Shown piece by piece: positions 1 to 5,774 of a stretch of DNA of 12,027 nt (positions within the stretch are counted from its first letter, which is position 1; each line of letters opens with the position of its first letter). Source of the stretch: CAZHGD01 sp964531735 (lineage in GTDB: Bacteria; Armatimonadota; UBA10988); assembly GCA_964531735.1 (NCBI GenBank), contig CAZHGD010000210.1:1-12027 (forward strand). The letters are read 5' to 3'. The position numbers and the translations under genes are program-made. A model generated the notes under the pieces. It did no database searches. It had not been told where the DNA came from and saw only the letters and a program-made list of their open reading frames with translations.

Positions 1-2
1 GT

Positions 3-1046
3 GGTGGCGCGCAGCCCGCGCCGAAGGTGCCCGCCGAAGCGCCGTCCGCCGGCGTGAGCGCACCGGGCGGGTCGGTCCTCGACGCGGTCGGCGCGGCCGC
101 AGCCGAAGCCGCCGGGCATGCCGGTGACACCAGCGGCCTGGGCACCGGCGTGATGGGCAAAGTCCGCTCCGCCAGCCGGGAGTCGCTGAAGGCAGCCGCC
201 GAGGCGGCCGAGTTGGCGCGCTACCGGGCCGAGGCCGAGCGCGAGCGCGAGGAGCTGCTGCGCCGGCGCCGGACGTACTTGCAGGCGGCGCGCTGGCACT
301 GGCAGTACGTGCAGCTTCGGGTGCAGGAGCAGGACAGCGATCGCGCCGGCACGCAGTTGGCGCTCCTGCAGCACAGCCTGGAGGGCGTGCGCAGCAATGT
401 GGGCCAAGGCGTGGCGGCTGACGAGTTGGCGTTCGCGTTGGCTCAGCTCTATGACCTGGACACGGTCAACCGCAACCAGGACGAAGCGGTAGCGGCGGCG
501 CTCGGGCATCTGCGTCGGGCACAGCGCGCGCTGCCGGTGGTCGGCGCCGGTCAGGCGCCCACGTCGGTGAAGCCGGCAGACGAGGCCAAGGAGGCCGCCA
601 AGGACAAGTCGGACAAGGGCGCGGTGAAGAACGCCGGCGAGGCCGTGCGACCCGACGACGCGGCGGCGGTGGCCCGCGAGACGGCCGAGATCATCGCGCT
701 GTTCGACCAGAAGCAGAAGCGCACCGGACGCGACCGGTTGCAGGCGTTGGTCGGCGAGCTGAGCGATGAGCAGCCGCTCGCGCTGCTGAAGATGGCCGAG
801 ACCGTGCGCGACAGCACGGCTCGGGCGGTTGGGCTGCGCGCCTGGCGGCGCGCGTCCTGGGGGCTGGAGCGACTATCCAAACTGCTGGATGAGCTGAAGG
901 AGCTGATTGGCGCCGAGCCGGTCCAGCCGGCCGCGCCGAGCCGCCCGGTGAAGGAGCCCTCGAAGGCGCCGGCCGCTGGTTCGGCGGGCAGCACGGCTCC
1001 GAAGGCGGCGGCGCCGAAAGGCGAAGCGGCACCCAAAGGAGGCTAG
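3..1046 (+). CDS. Partial helical, Ala/Glu/Arg-rich protein of unknown function (5' end outside window)
   Basis: The frame is open to the left edge (it reads GGAQPAPK before the GTG at 27), so the gene most likely starts upstream of the window and 27 is only the first possible start inside it. I do not recognise the family. Counting from the GTG at 27, residues 1-50 are a low-complexity Ala/Gly/Pro stretch. Residues about 54-120 are strongly charged and helical (the run RAEAEREREELLRRRR is typical of coiled coil). A middle linker rich in Lys, Asp and Ala (about 178-212) leads to a second helical block (about 215-295), and the tail is Pro/Ala/Lys-rich. No signal peptide or membrane segment is visible in this part. 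The repeated helical segments could be TPR-like, but no clear motif supports that. The stop lies inside the ribosome-binding site of the next gene, so the two are probably co-transcribed. High confidence that it is a gene, none about its function. Confidence 0.8.
   Translation, partial: GGAQPAPKVPAEAPSAGVSAPGGSVLDAVGAAAAEAAGHAGDTSGLGTGVMGKVRSASRESLKAAAEAAELARYRAEAEREREELLRRRRTYLQAARWHWQYVQLRVQEQDSDRAGTQLALLQHSLEGVRSNVGQGVAADELAFALAQLYDLDTVNRNQDEAVAAALGHLRRAQRALPVVGAGQAPTSVKPADEAKEAAKDKSDKGAVKNAGEAVRPDDAAAVARETAEIIALFDQKQKRTGRDRLQALVGELSDEQPLALLKMAETVRDSTARAVGLRAWRRASWGLERLSKLLDELKELIGAEPVQPAAPSRPVKEPSKAPAAGSAGSTAPKAAAPKGEAAPKGG
1036..1042 (+). promoter_or_regulatory. Strong Shine-Dalgarno for the 68-residue protein
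   Basis: AAGGAGG sits 5 bases before the ATG at 1048, in the last codons of the preceding gene (whose TAG is at 1044-1046). It is the best ribosome-binding site in the window and fixes the start of the small downstream gene. Confidence 0.85.
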
Positions 1047-1047
1047 C

Positions 1048-1254
1048 ATGACCGGTCAGCCGATCCCGGCCAAGGGGCTGAGAGTCGAGATCATCCACGG
1101 CGGCGATGCCGCCGGGCACCAGCGGCGCGTGCATGAATGGCTCCAGAAGATGGAGCACGTCATGATCATCGACGTGCAGCATACCGCGATGCACGAACCG
1201 AAGTCTGTAACGGGAGTGGGCTTCTCGACGATGATCGTCTACGTCGAGGAGTGA
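1048..1254 (+). CDS. Small Cse60-like protein (68 aa)
   Basis: This 68-residue soluble protein has no signal peptide or membrane segment. The pattern is a beta strand (LRVEIIH), a helix (HEWLQKMEHV), a strand (MIIDVQH), a polar turn and a final strand (FSTMIVYVEE). That order and the motifs IIDV and FSxMIVY resemble the small Firmicutes protein Cse60 (DUF2758), which has an IDIKY strand and ends in FSAMIIY. The comparison is from memory, not a search. Cse60 is made during sporulation in Bacillus and its biochemical role is unknown, so no function can be transferred. A perfect Shine-Dalgarno 5 bases upstream of the ATG makes the start secure and implies strong translation. The gene lies 1 base after the stop of the upstream helical protein and 13 bases before the epimerase, so it is probably in the same transcript as both. 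Confident it is real; moderately confident about the family. Confidence 0.75.
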   Translation: MTGQPIPAKGLRVEIIHGGDAAGHQRRVHEWLQKMEHVMIIDVQHTAMHEPKSVTGVGFSTMIVYVEE

Positions 1255-1267
1255 GGGCTGTAACCAC

Positions 1268-2329
1268 ATGAGAGTGCTGATCACCGGCGGCGCCGGCTTC
1301 CTGGGGTACCATCTGGCCAATGACCTGGCCGATCGTGGCGTTGAGGCCATCCTGTACGATGTGGCCCCGGCCGACCTGTCCGAGTATCCACCGGGTACCA
1401 CCGCGGAACTGGGCGATATCCGGGACTTGCCAAGGCTGCGTGAGGTCTTCTCGCAGACCCGGCCGGAGGCCGCCATCCATGGCGCCGCGGCGCTGCCGTT
1501 GTGGCCCAAGGGCGACATCATCAGCGTCAACGTCGACGGTACGCGGAACGTGCTGCAGGCCGCCGAGGAGGCTGGCGTGCGGCGGGTCGTGCAGGTGTCC
1601 AGCACGGCCGTCTATGGTATGCCCGAGAAGCACCCACTCGAGGAGACCGACCCGCTGGTTGGCGTGGGCACCTATGGCACGACCAAGATCGAGGCGGAGC
1701 GTGTCTGTGCCGAGTTCCGCAGTCGTGGCATGGTGGTGCCGGTGTTGCGGCCGAAGACGTTCATCGGCACGGCGCGTCTCGGCGTGTTCCAGATCCTCTA
1801 CGACTGGGTCGAGAGCGGCTGCCGGATTCCCGTGATTGGGCCGGGCCACAACCGCTACCAGTTGCTGGAAGTCACCGATCTGGTCGAGGCCATCTACCTG
1901 GCGCTCACCGGGCCGGCGGACAAGGCCAACGACGTGTTCAACGTCGGCGCCCGCGTGTTCGGCACCGTGCTGGAGGATGTCGGTGCGCTCTGCGCCTACG
2001 CGCACAGCGGCGCCTCGGTCATGGGCACCAACGCCGCTGTGGTCAAGGGGTTCCTGCGGCTGGCCGAACTGCTGCACCTGTCGCCGCTCTACAAGTGGGT
2101 CTACGGCACGGCCGACACCGACTCGTTCACGTCGACCGCCAAGATCGAGGCGGAGCTCGGCTGGCAGCCGAAGTACAGCAATGCCGAGGCGCTGTGTCGC
2201 AGCTACCAGTGGTACCTCGACCACAAGCACGAGATCGCCGGGGCCACCGGTGTGACCCACCGGGTGGCCTGGCGGCAAGGCATCCTCGGGGCGGTGAAGT
2301 GGTTCCTGCGAGGGTCCAAGCGCCGGTAG
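1268..2329 (+). CDS. NAD(P)-dependent epimerase/dehydratase family protein (extended SDR)
   Basis: Extended short-chain dehydrogenase/reductase of 353 residues. The N-terminal Rossmann fold carries the nucleotide-binding motif TGGAGFLG (residues 6-13). An acidic residue after the second strand (D31) suggests preference for NAD(H). The catalytic set is present: Ser/Thr at SST (111-113) and Y136-x3-K140 in YGTTK. RPKTFIG (161-167) and a C-terminal substrate-binding part complete the fold. The family acts on nucleotide sugars or sterol/isoprenoid-like alcohols. The hydrophobic, basic C-terminus (AVKWFLRGSKRR) is unlike a typical UDP-sugar epimerase and somewhat like 3-beta-HSD-type members that touch membranes. 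The substrate cannot be read from sequence. The start is ATG at 1268 with only a weak GAGGG upstream, chosen because the Rossmann strand MRVLITGG begins there. The gene follows the Cse60-like gene closely and appears to end that transcript, since a promoter follows in the gap. Confidence 0.92.
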   Translation: MRVLITGGAGFLGYHLANDLADRGVEAILYDVAPADLSEYPPGTTAELGDIRDLPRLREVFSQTRPEAAIHGAAALPLWPKGDIISVNVDGTRNVLQAAEEAGVRRVVQVSSTAVYGMPEKHPLEETDPLVGVGTYGTTKIEAERVCAEFRSRGMVVPVLRPKTFIGTARLGVFQILYDWVESGCRIPVIGPGHNRYQLLEVTDLVEAIYLALTGPADKANDVFNVGARVFGTVLEDVGALCAYAHSGASVMGTNAAVVKGFLRLAELLHLSPLYKWVYGTADTDSFTSTAKIEAELGWQPKYSNAEALCRSYQWYLDHKHEIAGATGVTHRVAWRQGILGAVKWFLRGSKRR

Positions 2330-2358
2330 CGGCGTGGTCGCGAGCGGGCCGGTAGCGG
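2322..2358 (+). repeat. 11-bp direct repeat at the end of the epimerase gene
   Basis: GCCGGTAGCGG occurs at 2322-2332 (spanning the epimerase stop codon) and again at 2348-2358. It is too short and GC-rich to mean much; it may be a small local duplication. Confidence 0.45.
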
Positions 2359-2386
2359 TGGCTGGCGCCTGGGTTCGGCGGTCTCG

Positions 2387-2395
2387 TGCTATACT
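2387..2395 (+). promoter_or_regulatory. Extended -10 promoter for the S55-mla-rnhB operon
   Basis: TG-C-TATACT is a complete extended -10 element with 5 of 6 matches to TATAAT, in the only A/T-richer patch of the 93-bp gap. No TTGACA-like box is seen 16-18 bases upstream (the sequence there is GCCTGGG), which is usual for extended -10 promoters. Transcription would start near 2402, leaving a leader of about 20 bases before the ATG at 2423. This assumes a sigma-70-type factor. Confidence 0.55.
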
Positions 2396-2422
2396 GACCA
2401 GCCACGAACGGGGCTAGAACGC

Positions 2423-4174
2423 ATGTTGGCCAGATGGCGCTCGGGCATTCTGCTGGTCGTGCTGGTCACGATGTGGTCGGGGCTGGCGGCTGGTGCGCCG
2501 CGCATCAAGAAGCTCGGCGAACTCAAGCCCGGGCAGACCGGCAAGGGCAAGACCGTTGTCCGCGGCAATACCATCGACACCTTCGACTTCGAGATCATCG
2601 ATGTCGTGCAGACCGAAGGCTTTGCCAGCAACCTCATCCTGGTGCGCGTCGGCGGCCCGCTGATCGACAAGTGCGGCGGGATCGCGGCGGGCATGAGTGG
2701 CTCGCCGCTCTACATCGATGGCGCACTGATCGGTGCGCTGGCGTTCACCACGCCGCAGTCCGACACACACGTGGGCTACGCCACCGCGATCGAGGACATG
2801 CTGCGCGTCCTCGACCAGGTGCCGGCGCGCGCAGCGGCCGCACCTGGCGCGCTGGCCGCCTGGCCGGTCGGCACACCGGTGACGGTGGCCGGCTTGCGCG
2901 GTCGGGCGTTCGGCACCCTCGAGCGGGTGTTCGCGCGACACGGTCTGCGCACCATCGCGCAGACGGCGCCGACGGGCGGCCCGATCACGCCGAGCACGGC
3001 GGCCGAGTTTGCCGAAGGTCAGGCGGTGGCCGTCGGGCTGACCTCGGGTGACATCGGGATCAGCGCGCTGGGCACCATCAGCTACCGGGATGGTGACCGC
3101 ATCATCGCCTTCGGCCACCCGTTCATGCAGCGCGGGCCGACGGCGCTGTTCATGCAGCCGGCGTTCATCTACACCGTGGTGTCGTCGACCAACCTGCCGT
3201 TCAAGGTGGGCGCGCCGGCGGGTCCGCCGGTGGGGGCCTTCCTGTCCGACCGCGCGGCCGGTATCGGTGGTCTGCTGGGGCGTGCCGCGCGCAGCTTCGA
3301 GTTGCAGATTGACGCTGGCGACACCTCGATGGGCCGGCGCCGCACCATGACCGCGCGGATCGTCGAGGATGTCGAGTTGTCGCCGATGCTGGTGGGCCTG
3401 TCGGTGATGCAGGCGATGTCCGAGGTGATGGACCGCGCCGGCGGTGGCACCGCCGAGATGGACTGGACCGTCGAAGCCGAAGGGCTCAGCCAGCCACTGC
3501 ACCGTGAGGACCTGATCTACAACGCCGCCGACCTGGTGGGCGAGGCGGTACCTGGGCCGCTGTTCACCGTCGGCGCGCTGATGCGCAATGACTTCGCCGC
3601 CGTCACGCCGACGGTGGTCAAGGTCAAGGTGACGACCTCGCTGGAGCGGCGCACCGTCCGGCTGGTGGACGTCGAAGTGGAGCCCAAGCGGGTGAAGCGC
3701 GGTCAGCCGGTGCTGCTGACCGTCAAGCTGCAACCGTACCGTGGGGCGGCGCAGTCGCAGCGGTTGCGCCTGGTGGTGCCGGAGACTGCGGCCGCCGGGA
3801 ACCTGGTGGTGGAGGTCCACGGGCGGCCCGAGAGCGCCACCGGGCCGCTGTCGCAGGCCGCGCTGATGGCCCGCGGCCTGGTGACGCCGCAGTCGCTGTC
3901 GGAACTGGCCGAGGCGCTGACGTCGACCCAGCGGGGGAACACACTGGTGGGCGAGTTGTTGACGGCGGAGGCCGCGGCGGCGCGCCAGCAGCATCTGGAG
4001 CGGCTGATGGCGCTGCCGAACCTGGATCTGTTCAGCGAGGAGGCGTTGTCCATGCCGGCACTCGGACCGGGCCTGGAGCCGACCGGCGGCCGTCCGTTGG
4101 CGCAGGCGCAGGCGCTGCTCGACCGCGTGGTGCAGGGCCGGCTGCAAGCCACCGTCACGGTGGTGGCGCAATGA
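2423..4174 (+). CDS. Exported SpoIVB/S55 peptidase-like protein with permuted motif order
   Basis: This 583-residue protein has a signal peptide or anchor (basic MLARWR, hydrophobic 8-23, possible cleavage after AAGA) and should act in the periplasm. Residues 26-130 carry the serine half of an S55 (SpoIVB-type) domain: KPGQTGKGKTV, then GGIAAGMSGSP (Ser94 the likely nucleophile), then a strand and GYATAIEDML. Residues about 200-265 carry the histidine half: GDIGISALGTISY, then IIAFGHPF (His232). S55 enzymes pair such a Ser and His. In Bacillus SpoIVB, as I recall, His precedes Ser by about 140 residues; here Ser precedes His by 138. No PDZ domain is evident. The region after about 290 is beta-rich and then helical (480-560), of unknown role. 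The ATG at 2423 has only a weak GGGG upstream but is followed directly by the signal peptide. The stop overlaps the mlaE-like start (ATGA), so a role tied to lipid transport or envelope assembly is inferred. Activity is unproven. Confidence 0.88.
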   Translation: MLARWRSGILLVVLVTMWSGLAAGAPRIKKLGELKPGQTGKGKTVVRGNTIDTFDFEIIDVVQTEGFASNLILVRVGGPLIDKCGGIAAGMSGSPLYIDGALIGALAFTTPQSDTHVGYATAIEDMLRVLDQVPARAAAAPGALAAWPVGTPVTVAGLRGRAFGTLERVFARHGLRTIAQTAPTGGPITPSTAAEFAEGQAVAVGLTSGDIGISALGTISYRDGDRIIAFGHPFMQRGPTALFMQPAFIYTVVSSTNLPFKVGAPAGPPVGAFLSDRAAGIGGLLGRAARSFELQIDAGDTSMGRRRTMTARIVEDVELSPMLVGLSVMQAMSEVMDRAGGGTAEMDWTVEAEGLSQPLHREDLIYNAADLVGEAVPGPLFTVGALMRNDFAAVTPTVVKVKVTTSLERRTVRLVDVEVEPKRVKRGQPVLLTVKLQPYRGAAQSQRLRLVVPETAAAGNLVVEVHGRPESATGPLSQAALMARGLVTPQSLSELAEALTSTQRGNTLVGELLTAEAAAARQQHLERLMALPNLDLFSEEALSMPALGPGLEPTGGRPLAQAQALLDRVVQGRLQATVTVVAQ

Positions 4175-4974
4175 GTGCCGCAACTGCCGGCAGCGCAGCT
4201 TGGCCCGGCAGTGACGCCATGGCGCACGTCGGGCGCTGGGTGCTCGGCCAGTTCCGGGCGGTGGGCGAGTGGGTGCTGCTGGGCCGCGATGCGCTCACCT
4301 ATGTCGGGCGACGCCAGGTGGCGCGTCCGCTGGTCGTGGCGCAGATCGACGCCGTGGGGATCGGCTCGCTGCCGCTGGCCGCGCTGACCGTGGCCTTCTC
4401 GAGCATGGTGCTCGCGCTGTACCTGACCGACCAGTTCAAGCAGTACGGTTTCCAAGACTACCTCGGCAAGCTGATCGGCCTGGGCGTCTATCGCGAAATG
4501 GGCCCGGTGGTGACCGCGATTGTGGTGGCGGCCCGGCAGGGCTCGGCGTTTGCGGCCGAGATCTCCACGATGAAGGTGACCGAGCAGATCGATGCCTTGC
4601 GCTCGCTGGCCACCGATCCGGTGCAGCACCTGGTGACACCGCGGTTGGTCGCCATGCTCGTCGCCGTACCGCTGCTGACGGTGGTCGCGAGCACGGTCGG
4701 CGTCGTGGGAGGAGCTTTCGTGACCGGCGCGAAAGGCGTCCCGCAGGAGGTCTTCTGGGGCGCGGTCTGGCGGGGCGTCGAGGTGCAGCACTTCCTCACC
4801 GGCGTGCTCAAGGCGGTCGTGTTCGGCGCGACCATTGCGGTCGTGTCGTGCCACCAAGGCTTGCGCTGTGGCCATGGGGCCCAAGCGGTGGGTCGAGCGA
4901 CCACGGCGTCGGTGGTCTTGTGCATCCTGGTGGTGCACATCCTCGATTTCGCCATGGCGGTGGTGACGCAGTGA
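4171..4974 (+). CDS. mlaE: MlaE/YrbE-family ABC transporter permease
   Basis: Inner-membrane permease of the MCE-associated phospholipid transporter, 267 residues, the usual family length. Hallmarks are YREMGPVVTAIVVAARQGSAFAAE (107-130), followed by MKVTEQIDALRSLATDP (134-150), the coupling-helix region that contacts the ATPase. Later comes VVSCHQGLRCGHGAQAVGRATT (224-245), the family's C-terminal signature. About five hydrophobic segments are visible (about 66-86, 112-128, 158-182, 209-228, 246-265). Known members form a dimer with two MlaF-type ATPases under an MCE ring. The ATG at 4171 overlaps the S55 gene's TGA by four bases (ATGA), implying coupling; a second ATG at codon 17 is possible because homologues usually begin near GRWVLGQ. 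The stop overlaps the next start as GTGA. Direction of transport cannot be told from sequence. Confidence 0.95.
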   Translation: MSAATAGSAAWPGSDAMAHVGRWVLGQFRAVGEWVLLGRDALTYVGRRQVARPLVVAQIDAVGIGSLPLAALTVAFSSMVLALYLTDQFKQYGFQDYLGKLIGLGVYREMGPVVTAIVVAARQGSAFAAEISTMKVTEQIDALRSLATDPVQHLVTPRLVAMLVAVPLLTVVASTVGVVGGAFVTGAKGVPQEVFWGAVWRGVEVQHFLTGVLKAVVFGATIAVVSCHQGLRCGHGAQAVGRATTASVVLCILVVHILDFAMAVVTQ

Positions 4975-5753
4975 TCGAGATCCGTGACCTCGAGTTCCGG
5001 CGCGGCAGCCAGGTGGTGCTGGATCACATCCACCTGGACGTCGGCCGCGGCGAGGTGGTCAGCGTGATGGGGCCGTCCGGCTGCGGCAAGACCACCTTGC
5101 TGCGGTGCCTGTCAGGGCTCGAACGTCCGCAGTCGGGCCAGATCCTGGCCCACCTCGCGGACGATGGCGAGGCGCCGGTGGAGGTCAACCGGCTGTCGGA
5201 AGCCGAGCTGATCGAGTACCGGCGCCACGTCGGCCTGGTGTTCCAGTACGCGGCGCTGTTCGACAGCCTGAGCGTGCGCGACAACGTGGCCTTTCCCATC
5301 AACCGGTTCCGTCCGGCCATGGGTGAACAGGCGGTGGACGCCGAGGTGCGGCGGCTGCTGGAGCTGGTCGGCCTGGATCCGGCCCTGGTGATGACGCGGA
5401 TGCCGGCGCAGTTGTCCGGTGGCATGCGCAAGCGCGTGGGGCTCGCGCGCGCCTTGGCGGTGGAGCCGCAGGTGATTCTGTACGATGAGCCCTCGAGCGG
5501 CCTCGACCCAGTGAGCGCGGCGCACATCGACCGGCTGATCCTACAAATGCGCGACCAGGTCGGCGTCACTTCGGTGGTGGTGTCGCATAGTGTGCAGAAC
5601 GTGTTCAACACCAGCGATCGCGTGGCGATGCTGTTGGCCGGGCAGGTGCTGGCGTTCGGCACGCCGGCCGAGTTGCGGGCGAGCGACGACCCGCGCGTGC
5701 AGCAGTTCATCTCCGGCTCGGCCGACGGTCCGTTGACCGATATCGGCGAGTAG
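4971..5753 (+). CDS. mlaF: MlaF-family ABC transporter ATPase
   Basis: Cytoplasmic ATPase of 260 residues that would power the MlaE permease. All nucleotide-binding motifs are intact: Walker A GPSGCGKTT (34-42), Q-loop VFQYAALFDSLSVRDNVAFP around Gln92, signature LSGGMRKRVGLARAL (148-162), Walker B VILYDEPSSGLDP (168-180) and the switch histidine at 206 (VVVSHS). LFDSLSVRDNVAFP is characteristic of the Mla/Mce-type ATPases. The start is GTG at 4971, chosen because it overlaps the permease stop as GTGA and gives the canonical VIEIRDLEFRRG opening; there is no room for a gap. The reading frame stays open far upstream inside mlaE, but that part is out of frame with MlaE and is not coding. Eighteen to twenty-one bases separate it from the MCE gene. 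Confidence 0.96.
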   Translation: MIEIRDLEFRRGSQVVLDHIHLDVGRGEVVSVMGPSGCGKTTLLRCLSGLERPQSGQILAHLADDGEAPVEVNRLSEAELIEYRRHVGLVFQYAALFDSLSVRDNVAFPINRFRPAMGEQAVDAEVRRLLELVGLDPALVMTRMPAQLSGGMRKRVGLARALAVEPQVILYDEPSSGLDPVSAAHIDRLILQMRDQVGVTSVVVSHSVQNVFNTSDRVAMLLAGQVLAFGTPAELRASDDPRVQQFISGSADGPLTDIGE

Positions 5754-5761
5754 GCGGAGGC

Positions 5762-5768
5762 AGAGGAG
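5762..5768 (+). promoter_or_regulatory. Shine-Dalgarno that favours ATG 5775 for the MCE gene
   Basis: AGAGGAG lies 6 bases before ATG 5775 but only 3 before the in-frame GTG at 5772. The ATG is therefore the better start, giving 655 residues. Confidence 0.7.
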
Positions 5769-5774
5769 ACGGTG

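Noticed and set aside
1166..2278. Long minus-strand ORF over the epimerase gene
   Set aside because: A His/Arg/Gly-rich shadow of the recognised SDR; no motif or ribosome-binding site. Such antisense frames are expected in very GC-rich DNA.
2414..4183. 589-codon minus-strand ORF opposite the S55-like gene
   Set aside because: Composition is His/Arg/Gln-rich with no recognisable domain, and the plus strand carries clear S55 motifs and a signal peptide.
4269..4970. Open frame running into mlaF from inside mlaE
   Set aside because: It is the same frame as mlaF but lies over the well-conserved MlaE codons and encodes Arg/Gly/Ala-rich nonsense. ABC motifs begin only after GTG 4971.
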